64,000 nucleotides of DNA, from contig NZ_AUDZ01000015.1 of assembly GCF_000425725.1 (NCBI RefSeq), positions 1 to 64,000 on the forward strand, in the 5' to 3' direction. A model generated the notes under the pieces. That model had not been told where the DNA came from. It saw only the letters and a list, made by a program, of their open reading frames with translations, and made no database searches. Positions 16,154 to 27,197 of the stretch are shown one piece after another (position 1 is the first letter of the stretch; every line of letters begins with the position of its first letter). Origin of the DNA: Halomonas halocynthiae DSM 14573. Lineage in GTDB: Bacteria; Pseudomonadota; Gammaproteobacteria; Pseudomonadales; Halomonadaceae. A program made the translations under genes and the position numbers.

Positions 16154-17203
16154 ATGAAAACTCATGCTTCTAAAAAGGCGGTCTCTATTGTTGGGGCAGT
16201 GATTGCTATTGTTATCATTGTGGGTGCTGCTGTTATGGCTTACCAAAGCTACGAAAATGCAACGGCCAACCCACTGTCAGATGATGCTGCTTTAATTGCG
16301 GATGTCGTGCGTGTTGCTCCATCGGTAGCGGGTCGTGTTACGGCGCTGCACGTTGAGGAAAACGATTTTGTTCGCGAAGGCGAGCTGTTGTTTGAAATTG
16401 ATGATACGGCTTACCAGCTAGCGCTGGAGCAGGCTGAAGCGGACTTGGCTATGGCGATAGCGGCCGGTGGCGATCATGCACGAAATATTTTAGCCGAACA
16501 GGCCAATGCGGAAATTGCCGAGGCTCAGATTAGCCGAGCCAGAGCGAATCTGGCGTTGGCAAATCAAACGCTTGGTCGGCTGCTACCGATGGAGTCTAAA
16601 GGCTATGTTTCCACGCAGCAGATCCATGACGCTCGCACGGTGAAGCGTAATGCTGAAATCAGCCTGCAAGAAGCGCTTAAGCAGCGTCAGGCCGCTGATG
16701 CATTGGTGGGTAATGACGAGGCAACTCGCGCGCTGATTAATGCTCGGCAGGCCGCAGTGGGAATCATGCAGCACGAACTGGCAGGCACCCGAGTTTATGC
16801 GCCGGCTGATGGACGGATTGTTGGCGTGAGAGTCTCAGAGGGGGATTATGTCATGCCGGCCCAGCCCCAGTTCAATTTGATCAGAACGGATACCTGGTAT
16901 GCGTCAGCCAATTTCACTGAAACCATTCTTGAAAATATCGCCGTAGGTAACTGCGCCACAGTTTACGCGCTGGCCAACCGTCAACGAGCGATCAAAGGCA
17001 CAGTCGTTGGTATAGGCTGGGGGGTTGCTTCGAAAAGCTTGATTGAGCTGCCAGTGTCGCTGCCGATTGTGCCGAAATCTCTTGATTGGGTTCGAGTTCA
17101 GCAGCGCTTTCCGGTACGTATTCGGTTAGAGAACCCACCTGCCGAATTAATGCGGGTTGGTGCTTCAGCTGTGGTTACTGTGCATCATGCCGATGATTGT
17201 TGA
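16154..17203 (+). CDS. mdtN: HlyD-type membrane fusion protein, MdtN-like
   Basis: A 349-residue periplasmic adaptor anchored by one N-terminal TM (about 11-33). It has the biotinyl-lipoyl half-motif APSVAGRVTALHVEENDFV, an alpha-helical hairpin (about 90-185, heptad Ala/Gln-rich), the second lipoyl half with VYAPADGRIVGVRVSEGDYV and a beta-barrel region. It would bridge the FUSC inner membrane protein and the outer membrane channel encoded downstream. Length agrees with E. coli MdtN (343). Overlaps the next gene by 17 bases. In E. coli the system was linked to resistance to puromycin and dyes; the substrate here is unknown. Confidence 0.85.
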   Translation: MKTHASKKAVSIVGAVIAIVIIVGAAVMAYQSYENATANPLSDDAALIADVVRVAPSVAGRVTALHVEENDFVREGELLFEIDDTAYQLALEQAEADLAMAIAAGGDHARNILAEQANAEIAEAQISRARANLALANQTLGRLLPMESKGYVSTQQIHDARTVKRNAEISLQEALKQRQAADALVGNDEATRALINARQAAVGIMQHELAGTRVYAPADGRIVGVRVSEGDYVMPAQPQFNLIRTDTWYASANFTETILENIAVGNCATVYALANRQRAIKGTVVGIGWGVASKSLIELPVSLPIVPKSLDWVRVQQRFPVRIRLENPPAELMRVGASAVVTVHHADDC

Positions 17204-19115
17204 TTCTGCGTGGGCAAAAATTGCCCGCCAGGCTTGGGAAGACATTCAGCCTTTTCCGGGCCGGTTTGGGTTAAGCTGGCGCGTGGCGCTGTTGTGCACC
17301 CTGGTTTCCGCAACGGCTATGTTGCTGAAAATCCCTGAGGCGGCAATCAGCTGCTACTTGGTGATTTTTTTGTCTAAGCAGGATGCCGTGCAAAACTGCA
17401 TTCTGGCGTTTGGCGTCATTCTGATGGCGTCTTTTGTTGTCCTGTTGATGATTCCTATTATTAACGTCAGCGTCGATAGTCCAGCAATGCGGCTAGCGGT
17501 CATGTTTTTTGCTTCGTATGTTTTTCTGTTTCTCAGCTCAGCGACGCCTCTGGGTGAGCAGGCAGCCATTGTTGGTTTGATTATCGCTTTTATCATGACG
17601 CTGGTGACTATGGTGCCGGTAGGGGAGATAGCTGATAAGGGCTTGCTGATGGCATGGAAAATGGCCTGCATGCCGATGTTCTTGATGATTCTTTTTAATC
17701 TACTGTTCGGCACACCGTCGCAGACGCTGGTACGCCGACGGATTGTCGAAAGGCTGCAAGGTGCAGCAGAGCGTATTGAGATGCAGCAAACATCAGTATC
17801 ATTTAATACGCTGGTGAGTGAGGGTAATGATGCGTCGTTACAGCAGATGCAGCTCGTTAAGCTGTTACATCTTATCTCTGCCGCGCGCTTGCGCTGGCTG
17901 AATGGCGCGGTGGAAACCAGTTATCGCATCTTGATTATTGCTGAAACGTTGCCCGATGACCTGGATATCAAAGAAAGGGCAAGTTTAGTGGCACGGCTTC
18001 GTCAAGCGGCAGATGCGATTAATGGAGGGGAGCTTCCGGCCCTATTGCCCGACTTGTCAGTGCCGGCAGACGCGAGCCTACAACAGATTCAAGCGGCGTT
18101 ATCTGGGTTGTCACAGCCAGATGGAGGTGCCGTTCAGCCGCCGCGACCAAGAAAGATACCCATGCTGGCTGCTGATGCGTTTTCTAACCCCATACATCAA
18201 AGATATGCACTGAAAACATCCGCGGCAGCGGTACTCTGTTATCTGATTTATACCGGTATGCAATGGGACGGCATCCACACCGCGATGATCACCTGTTATG
18301 TTGCTGCACTTGGCACCACCGGCGAAACGCTACGTAAACTGACATTGCGCATTGTTGGTTGTTTGATAGGTGCTGCGCTTGGGTTCTTCTCGCTGCTCTT
18401 CCTTATGCCGCATTTGACCTCTATCGGCGGACTGATGGGGCTGGTGTTTTTTGGTGTGCTGATCGGTGCTTGGGTGTCCTCTGGCGTTGAGCGGATCTAT
18501 TATGCTGGCGTGCAGATTGCTTTGGCTTTTTTGCTGACTACCCTCAATGGGTTTGGTCCTAGCTTTGACTTCTCTCAGGCCAGTGACCGCATCTACGGCA
18601 TATTGCTCGGCATCTTTGTGATCTATGTTATCTTCACCCAGTTCTGGCCGCGCAGTGTGGTCAACCAAGTCGTGCGTCAACTTAACGATGCGCTGAGCGC
18701 CTTGGGTGAGCTCAGTGTGCTTTCTCGACAAGACCCGCAGGCGCGTACTCAAGCCGCATCATCTGCGCACTTTGCTCTTGGTCAGGCTGAAGAGTTGCTC
18801 GATATGGCACCTTTCGAGCCGTCTCGGTTGCGCGCTACGGCTGGTGAGTTAGAGCGCTTGCATGCCCTTGTTGACGCGCTGCACGAGTTCACCGGCCAGC
18901 TTTATGTGTCAGGATCATCACAAGGCGCAATCAGTGAACGCTTGCGGCGACTCCAGGAGCAGTTAGCAAGCGGCGGGGAGAGTCCGCTGGAAAGCCAGCA
19001 CAACGGCCTGGCTCCATCGCTTGCCGATGACCGGGTCGACCATGAGAGCAGCGATAATGGTATGGAACAGCAACTCACCCAGATAGAGCGGATTGTGAAT
19101 GTTGAGGGAAGCTAA
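17187..19115 (+). CDS. mdtO: FUSC-family transporter, MdtO-like
   Basis: A 642-residue inner membrane protein with two blocks of about five or six TM helices (about 25-165 and 340-490), each followed by cytosolic helical parts, as in the aromatic-acid exporter / fusaric acid resistance family. The second block ends in FTQFWPRSV, a family-typical motif. ATG 17187 overlaps mdtN; an alternative ATG is at 17193. Neither has a visible Shine-Dalgarno, consistent with translational coupling. Its end overlaps mdtP by 17 bases. Confidence 0.85.
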   Translation: MPMIVDSAWAKIARQAWEDIQPFPGRFGLSWRVALLCTLVSATAMLLKIPEAAISCYLVIFLSKQDAVQNCILAFGVILMASFVVLLMIPIINVSVDSPAMRLAVMFFASYVFLFLSSATPLGEQAAIVGLIIAFIMTLVTMVPVGEIADKGLLMAWKMACMPMFLMILFNLLFGTPSQTLVRRRIVERLQGAAERIEMQQTSVSFNTLVSEGNDASLQQMQLVKLLHLISAARLRWLNGAVETSYRILIIAETLPDDLDIKERASLVARLRQAADAINGGELPALLPDLSVPADASLQQIQAALSGLSQPDGGAVQPPRPRKIPMLAADAFSNPIHQRYALKTSAAAVLCYLIYTGMQWDGIHTAMITCYVAALGTTGETLRKLTLRIVGCLIGAALGFFSLLFLMPHLTSIGGLMGLVFFGVLIGAWVSSGVERIYYAGVQIALAFLLTTLNGFGPSFDFSQASDRIYGILLGIFVIYVIFTQFWPRSVVNQVVRQLNDALSALGELSVLSRQDPQARTQAASSAHFALGQAEELLDMAPFEPSRLRATAGELERLHALVDALHEFTGQLYVSGSSQGAISERLRRLQEQLASGGESPLESQHNGLAPSLADDRVDHESSDNGMEQQLTQIERIVNVEGS

Positions 19116-20622
19116 TGTGTTCGGGTCAATTACGCTTAGGGCCAGCCTTGCTCTGGCTATCGCTCTGGGGCTTCAAGGCTGTGCAACAGAGGCGCTGAAA
19201 ACTACGTCTGCTTCGCCCAGTACGCCTTGGCATCCGCAAGGGGAAACTGCTTTGCCAGGTGATTTTTCGGTATCAGGGTCAGCGGATATTGCCGCGCTGC
19301 CTTCGTCGGTGTCGGTTGACCTGCAGCCCGGCAATGTTTATCAATTGCCTGAGTTGATAGACATTGCGCAACGCAATAATCCGTTAACCCGAATTGCTTG
19401 GGAGCAGGCGCGTCAGTTGGCGCTGGCATCTGGCATGGTTGAAGCAACATTTTTGCCGATCCTGACGGCTAATGTCTTTGCCGGCAGGCAGCAAACCAGT
19501 ATCCCTTATCGCGGGCTACTGGATGGTGACACGCATTATGTCGATACGACGGTCAGTGGGGTTGCGCCAAGCCTTGCGCTGCAGTGGTTAGTGTTTGATT
19601 TTGGGCAGCGTGAGGCGCTCAGCGAAGCCGCAAAGCACACTGCCTATGCAGCTAACGTTAATTTCAACGGTGCTCACCAGCTGCTGATCTACAACGTGGC
19701 GCGTAACTATTACCAGTACGGTGCGGCCAAGAGCCGGTTAGCCATTGCCGAGCAGGTGTTGGTGAATAGCCAACGTCTACTGGAAGCGGCGGAGTCGCGC
19801 TACGCTAATGGCACGGGGACAACCATTGCCGTGGCGCAGGCACGCCAGCACGTCGCCCAGTCTAATCTGCGTGTTGTTCAGGCTCAGGATATGTTGCGTG
19901 ACCGCTACCAAGGGCTGCTGGGAGAACTGGGTGTATCACCGCGGACGCAGATAAACATTGCCAGTTCTTCAGAGCGGCCGCTGCCGAAGGCCGATGATTT
20001 GGCATCGCTAGATTCGGAGATTGAGGCAGCGCTTAGCAAACGCCCTGATGTATTGGCCAGTTATGCGGAGTGGAAAGCTGCTCAGGCGGGGGTGCGCGCT
20101 GCTGACGCTGACCTCATGCCTAAGGTATTTGTTGCTGCCGCTACGGGAACCAATAAGAAAGATTTGAGCATTGGCCACCTACCAAGTATAGGCAATCAAA
20201 CGACTGGTACCGGAGTATTTCTCGGCGTGACGATGCCAATCTACGATGGTGGCCTTCATGCCGCTAAGCGGCAGCAGGCCCTATCTGTTGCTGCGTCAGC
20301 CGAGGCAGCTTTCGAAAAAGTCCGCAATGGAGCGTCACGTGAAATCATTGTGGCTGCTGATGCATTGCGCTCTTCGTTGGCGGCGTTTGATGCCGCCGAT
20401 AGCTTGGTTGAAGCGGCAGCAGTGACCCACGACGCCGCTTATGAGGCCTATATCAACGGCGTAGCGACTATTACTGATGCCACTGCCGCTGAATCAGGAC
20501 TACTGGATGCTAAGCTAGCGCGTTCAGAGGCCCATACCGCAAGTTTGATCGCCGCATCAACGCTGGCATTTACGTTGGGCGCGATGACCTCAAGTGCTTC
20601 ACCTGAGCAAGCCATTGATTAA
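19099..20622 (+). CDS. mdtP: Outer membrane efflux lipoprotein, MdtP/NodT-like
   Basis: A 507-residue TolC-superfamily channel. Signal peptide with lipobox LQGC (Cys about residue 28) marks it as a lipoprotein of the RND/NodT type. Two OEP repeats: PELIDIAQRNNPLTRIAW starts the first, and RPDVLASYAEWKAAQAGVRAA the second, each followed by long coiled-coil helices and a beta-strand segment (for example VFLGVTMPIYDGG). Length is close to E. coli MdtP (488). Last gene of the ytcA-mdtNOP-like operon; a minus-strand def gene follows. Confidence 0.85.
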   Translation: MLREANVFGSITLRASLALAIALGLQGCATEALKTTSASPSTPWHPQGETALPGDFSVSGSADIAALPSSVSVDLQPGNVYQLPELIDIAQRNNPLTRIAWEQARQLALASGMVEATFLPILTANVFAGRQQTSIPYRGLLDGDTHYVDTTVSGVAPSLALQWLVFDFGQREALSEAAKHTAYAANVNFNGAHQLLIYNVARNYYQYGAAKSRLAIAEQVLVNSQRLLEAAESRYANGTGTTIAVAQARQHVAQSNLRVVQAQDMLRDRYQGLLGELGVSPRTQINIASSSERPLPKADDLASLDSEIEAALSKRPDVLASYAEWKAAQAGVRAADADLMPKVFVAAATGTNKKDLSIGHLPSIGNQTTGTGVFLGVTMPIYDGGLHAAKRQQALSVAASAEAAFEKVRNGASREIIVAADALRSSLAAFDAADSLVEAAAVTHDAAYEAYINGVATITDATAAESGLLDAKLARSEAHTASLIAASTLAFTLGAMTSSASPEQAID

Positions 20623-20660
20623 TAGCTGTGGCTGGCTCAGGTGGTCGAGCGGCTGGGGTG

Positions 20661-21167
20661 TCAGGCAGTAGAGCGATGACGCTTCTGCATCTTTTTCAGT
20701 ACGCGCTCGCGTTTCAGTGGTGAAAGGTAGTCAACGAACAGCACGCCCTCTAAGTGATCACACTCATGCTGAATACAATGTGCCAGTAGGCCGTCAGCCT
20801 CCAGCGTGTAGGGGTTGCCGTCGCGATCCAGCGCATTAAGCCTGACGCCTAACGCTCGTTGGACATCCGCATAATACTCTGGCACAGAAAGGCAGCCTTC
20901 CTGCATCGGTTCGCGCTCGTCGCTGATTGGCGTATAGCTGGGGTTGATCAACACCAGTGGCTGAGTCTTGTCTTCACTGACGTCAATCACAATAACGCGA
21001 CGATGTACGTCCACTTGGGTGGCCGCTAAGCCGATACCAGGTGCGTCGTACATGGTGTCAAACATATCATCGATCAGGCGACGCAGGTCGTCATCAACGG
21101 ACTCGACCACCGTTGCTTTGGTGCGCAGGCGCTCATCGGGGAATTCGAGGATATTGAGTATAGCCAT
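20661..21167 (-). CDS. def: Peptide deformylase
   Basis: A 168-residue metallo-amidase that removes the formyl group from nascent proteins. All three motifs are present: GIGLAATQ (44-51), EGCLSVP (90-96, metal ligand C92) and QHECDH (133-138, ligands H134 and H138, catalytic E135). The start at 21167 gives the standard N-terminus [18 protein letters not shown]; a frame to 21209 adds an untypical 14 residues. In many gammaproteobacteria def leads to fmt; here fmt is not adjacent, and def is divergent from dprA. Confidence 0.95.
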   Translation of the reverse strand: MAILNILEFPDERLRTKATVVESVDDDLRRLIDDMFDTMYDAPGIGLAATQVDVHRRVIVIDVSEDKTQPLVLINPSYTPISDEREPMQEGCLSVPEYYADVQRALGVRLNALDRDGNPYTLEADGLLAHCIQHECDHLEGVLFVDYLSPLKRERVLKKMQKRHRSTA

Positions 21168-21371
21168 GGGGTTACTGTCACCACTCGTTATGCTGTCTTG
21201 GTACGTCAACTTGCCGGCCGGCCAGCTTGGACGTCAATCTGTACCGTAATGGTATCGTATCGCTTCAGATCGCACCATGATTGGCTTGTGGTGTGCTAAT
21301 AGCTGAGCAGGCGTAAAGAACAACGGCTAACCTGCTATTGAGATCGTCTGATAATGCAGGGATGCCGTGTG

Positions 21372-22514
21372 ATGACTCTTGGCGCGCGAGAATGGTTGCT
21401 GCTGTCACAACTCCCCAGGCTGGGTGTCGTCACTTTGGCGGGCTTTGCTGAGGCTCGGCTCGACTGGCCGGGAGGCTGGCTGGCTAGGTTGCCACACGAG
21501 GCCGCTCAAACACTGCGCTTGGCGCTAGACCATCCGTCACATAGCACGCTAGCGTCTCTTGTTGAGGCTCAGTTGGCATGGTGTCGGCCGGAGGCGCATC
21601 GTTACCTTTTGTACCCCGGCCACGCCAGTTGGCCACGGTCCCTCTCGGCGCTAAGTGATCCGCCCGCGGTATTATGGGCGCAGGGTGACCTGGCCGCACT
21701 TGAGCCGCCTCGGTTAGCCATGGTCGGCACTCGGCGCGCTACGCGTGAAGGTCTGCATAACGCGGCGTCATTTTCTCAGGGGCTGGTAGAACAAGGGTTT
21801 TGTGTGGTTAGCGGCATGGCGCTGGGGATTGACGGAGCTGCCCAGAGAGCAGCGCTGGAGGCGGGGGGGTGTAGCATTGGCGTGTTGGGCTGTGGGGTTG
21901 ATGTTATCTATCCGGCGCGTCACCGGTCGTTGTATGAGCAGCTTGGGCGCCCCGGCCAGCCTGAAAATGGCCGTGGTCTGTTATTGTCGGAGCATCCGCC
22001 AGGTACCCAGGCACACCCCTCATTTTTCCCCAGACGTAATCGTATTGTGACAGGCATGTCGTTGGGCGTGTTAGTGGTTGAGGCAGCTGAGCGGAGTGGG
22101 TCGCTAATCAGCGCACGGCTTGCCGGTGAACAGGGGCGCGAAGTATTTGCTATGCCTGGTTCTATCCACAACCCTGAGGCTGGCGGTTGTCTACGGCTGA
22201 TTCGTGAGGGTGCGGTGCTGGTGCGCGATGTTGACGACATGGTTGCTGAGCTACCGGCCTGGGCACTGACCTTGGGGGCTGACCAAGCATTGGCATGCTC
22301 CAGTGGTGGTCAGGCAAGCTTCTCAGCGTCGGATAACTCAACACAAGACCCGCTACTGGGCTTGCTCAGCGCGACACCGGTACCGATGGATGTGTTAGTA
22401 GAATTGAGTGGTTTGGCCTCATCTGAGTGCCAGCGTCAGTTAATTATGCTGGCATTGGATGGGGTCGCTGATCAGGTGCCCGGTGGCTGGGTACGCCTGC
22501 CGACCCGGTCTTAG
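21372..22514 (+). CDS. dprA: DNA-protecting protein DprA
   Basis: A 380-residue DprA/Smf protein that loads RecA on incoming single-stranded DNA. N-terminal SAM-like region (about 1-95), Rossmann-like core with MVGTRRATREG, SGMALGIDGAAQRAAL, GVLGCGVDVIYPARH, FPRRNRIVTGMS and SGSLISARLA, and a C-terminal winged helix (about 315-375; PMDVLVELSGL). An ATG at 21354 in the same frame is an alternative start. Divergent from def; start of the dprA-tsaC-hemF-aroE row. Confidence 0.9.
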   Translation: MTLGAREWLLLSQLPRLGVVTLAGFAEARLDWPGGWLARLPHEAAQTLRLALDHPSHSTLASLVEAQLAWCRPEAHRYLLYPGHASWPRSLSALSDPPAVLWAQGDLAALEPPRLAMVGTRRATREGLHNAASFSQGLVEQGFCVVSGMALGIDGAAQRAALEAGGCSIGVLGCGVDVIYPARHRSLYEQLGRPGQPENGRGLLLSEHPPGTQAHPSFFPRRNRIVTGMSLGVLVVEAAERSGSLISARLAGEQGREVFAMPGSIHNPEAGGCLRLIREGAVLVRDVDDMVAELPAWALTLGADQALACSSGGQASFSASDNSTQDPLLGLLSATPVPMDVLVELSGLASSECQRQLIMLALDGVADQVPGGWVRLPTRS

Positions 22515-22544
22515 GCGTGATATGATCGATGCCCCTTGATTCTC

Positions 22545-24942
<2,398 letters not shown>

Positions 24943-24998
24943 CTCAAGGCGCCTTGAAATAGGCGGTTGGTTGACGCGATGTACTAGACGCCGCGTGC

Positions 24999-25259
24999 TC
25001 AGCGCCGTTTAACGTATAGCCCAGCCATACACAACAACAGACCAAGCACCGACACCAGCAGGCTACCATTGACCAGCCAGGGTTTGCGCGTAATGAACGG
25101 CACGTTGGGCTGAGGTGTCGCTGTGCAGACGCCATTAAGGTAATCCCAGTGCCCTTGCCCATTTAGCACGCAGTCGCGCACGCCGTTCAGCTCAATGAAG
25201 TACAGGCTCATCAGCACGATAATGGGTACGACCAGCAGCACAAGGCCGATGCGAAGCAT
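24999..25259 (-). CDS. Small two-TM membrane protein, unknown
   Basis: An 86-residue protein with a TM at about 3-23 and another at about 62-82, separated by a polar, probably periplasmic loop with two cysteines (RDCVLNGQG and GVCTATP) and the GHWDYLNG stretch. AGGAGAT precedes ATG 25259 at good distance. It lies 15 bases after the M48 protease stop, on the same strand, so it is probably co-transcribed. I recognise no family. Confidence 0.65.
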   Translation of the reverse strand: MLRIGLVLLVVPIIVLMSLYFIELNGVRDCVLNGQGHWDYLNGVCTATPQPNVPFITRKPWLVNGSLLVSVLGLLLCMAGLYVKRR

Positions 25260-25274
25260 GATGTATCTCCTGGG

Positions 25275-26072
25275 TTAACGCTGACAGTTCGGCTGTCGGC
25301 CCGCTTGTTGTGCCTGCTGGTACCTTGGCATCACTGCGTTCATCTCATCTTCGAGGTTGGTGATGCGCTGGTCGCCGCTGGGGTGAGTCGACATCCACAC
25401 CGGTGGTTTGCTGCCGCCTTCGGCGTTCATATTGCGCCACAGCTCAACGCTGCCTTGAGGGTTGAAGCCAGCGTCAGCCATCAGTTCCAGGCCGATGAGG
25501 TCTGCTTCACTTTCATGTGCGCGTGAGAATGGCAGCAGGATGCCGTATTGGGCGCCCATGCCCAGTGCGGCACTCGCCATTTCAGCCTGTGCACCCTGTA
25601 AGCCAGCAGCAGACGCTGCCACGCTCAGGCCAATGTTGGTCGCATTCTGTGTGGACATACGTTCGTTGGCATGGCGTGCCAACACATGGCCGACCTCGTG
25701 GCCAATAACGGATGCCAACTGATCCTGGTTCTCAGCGATATCCAATAATCCCGTGTGTACGCCAACATAACCACCGGGCAGTGCAAAGGCGTTGGCAGAG
25801 TCGTCTTTAAACACGCGAACCTGCCAGTCATATTGTGGGCTGCCGGGGGGAAGAGCTGCGACGATGGCATCCGTGACGCACTGCACATAGGCCTGGGTTG
25901 CCCCTCCGGCCGTGGGCAGCTCTTGTTGATACTGTGAAAATGACTGCGCACCCATCTGGTCAAGCTGGTCATCAGGCATCATGGTGAGCTGCATACGCCC
26001 CGTTGGAGAGGTGGCGCAGGCAACGAGGCTGGCGCTGACTGCGCCGATAGCAAATGTTTTTAACCAACGCAT
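25275..26072 (-). CDS. M48-family metalloprotease lipoprotein
   Basis: A 265-residue zinc protease of the Oma1/BepA/LoiP type. Lipobox LVAC near residue 18 indicates a lipid anchor in the periplasm. The zinc site is VIGHEVGHVLARH (HExxH) with the third ligand in SRAHESEADLIGLELMADAGF, then the family-typical MSTHPSGDQRI. No TPR domain follows, so it resembles LoiP/YggG more than BepA. Likely role in envelope protein quality control. Start 26072 has AAGGAT six bases upstream; the longer frame to 26120 would bury the signal peptide. Confidence 0.85.
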   Translation of the reverse strand: MRWLKTFAIGAVSASLVACATSPTGRMQLTMMPDDQLDQMGAQSFSQYQQELPTAGGATQAYVQCVTDAIVAALPPGSPQYDWQVRVFKDDSANAFALPGGYVGVHTGLLDIAENQDQLASVIGHEVGHVLARHANERMSTQNATNIGLSVAASAAGLQGAQAEMASAALGMGAQYGILLPFSRAHESEADLIGLELMADAGFNPQGSVELWRNMNAEGGSKPPVWMSTHPSGDQRITNLEDEMNAVMPRYQQAQQAGRQPNCQR

Positions 26073-26243
26073 AGGGCATCCTTGTGTGACGTCGGTAATA
26101 TTTCCTCTAAACGAGGGCATGTGAGGCTCTCAAGATACCTTGATCGCAGGCTGTCTCCAACCGCTATCGATACCGATGATTGATAAACTATGATTGTTAA
26201 CAAGATGTTGTTGGATCACTTTAGACGTCGTTAGGAGAACACC

Positions 26244-27107
26244 ATGGATGAGGCATTGAGTCAGCGCCTGTTAAGCCTGTTAGAGCGTATTGAGCCATGG
26301 TTGCCACCAGCTCCTGTGCCCGTTGACTGGCATCGTGATGTCGCCGCGTTGTGGCAGCGTCATGCCTTGGGAGGTCAGCTGGTGCCGGTGCCTCCGCGTG
26401 ACAGCTTGCGGCTGGATGACCTGCTGGGTATTGAGCGTCAGAAGCTGGCGCTGGTTGATAACTTACGCGCTTTTCTGCATGGCTATCCGGCCAACCATGC
26501 CCTGCTGTGGGGGTCGCGAGGCAGTGGCAAATCATCCTTGGTGCGTGCGCTGCTTAACGACCTGGCCGATGAAGGTATGCGCCTGGTTCAAGTCGACCGT
26601 CATGACCTGGTCGGGCTAACCGCGTTGATAGAGCGTTTGCGTTATGAGCCGCACCGTTTTGTGGTTTATTGCGATGACTTGTCTTTCGAGGGACATGATG
26701 ATGCCTATAAAGCGCTGAAAAGTGTGCTGGATGGGGCGCTGACAGGGCCGCCTGACAATGTGCTGTTGTTGGCAACGTCTAATCGGCGGCACCTGCTACC
26801 TGAGTCGATGCAAGATAATCAGGGCACGCGGCTGGTCGGAGATGAGTTGCATCATGGCGACGCGGTAGAGGAAAAAATTTCACTGGCGGATCGCTTTGGC
26901 CTGTCGCTGGGTTTCTATCCGTTCAATCAGGACACCTATCTAGAGGCGTGTTGTCACTGGATTGCTCGGTTGGGAAATGCTGACGACTGGTCGCCTCAAG
27001 CCCGTGCAGAGGCTATTCGGTTTGCTACTTTGCGGGGCAGTCGCAGCGGGCGAGTGGCTTGGCAATTTGCCTGCCAATGGGTCGGGCAACGCCAACTCAA
27101 TGGCTGA
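26244..27107 (+). CDS. DUF815 AAA-type ATPase
   Basis: A 287-residue P-loop protein. Walker A GSRGSGKSSL at about residue 93, Walker B-like FVVYCDDLSFEGHD, sensor-like LLLATSNRRHLLPE and a late DRFGLSLGFYPFNQD-x-YL segment define DUF815, a family of AAA+-like ATPases of unknown cellular role. AGGAGA precedes the start. It stands alone, convergent with the BCCT gene with a shared strong terminator. Confidence 0.85.
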   Translation: MDEALSQRLLSLLERIEPWLPPAPVPVDWHRDVAALWQRHALGGQLVPVPPRDSLRLDDLLGIERQKLALVDNLRAFLHGYPANHALLWGSRGSGKSSLVRALLNDLADEGMRLVQVDRHDLVGLTALIERLRYEPHRFVVYCDDLSFEGHDDAYKALKSVLDGALTGPPDNVLLLATSNRRHLLPESMQDNQGTRLVGDELHHGDAVEEKISLADRFGLSLGFYPFNQDTYLEACCHWIARLGNADDWSPQARAEAIRFATLRGSRSGRVAWQFACQWVGQRQLNG

Positions 27108-27154
27108 AATTTCGGTAGGCACTGGTGAGGCGCTGGTAGGGAGAGTGCTCATCT

Positions 27155-27191
27155 GACAAAGCGCGGAAGCGTCAGGCCTCCGCGCTTTGTC
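27155..27191. terminator. Bidirectional terminator between DUF815 and BCCT genes
   Basis: GACAAAGCGCGGA (27155-27167) and TCCGCGCTTTGTC (27179-27191) form a perfect 13-bp stem with an 11-base loop between the two convergent stop codons. Confidence 0.85.
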
Positions 27192-27197
27192 GTTGCG

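Noticed and set aside
24944-24957. Perfect 14-base palindrome TCAAGGCGCCTTGA right after aroE
   Set aside because: No loop or T tract for a terminator, and a single copy; could be chance.
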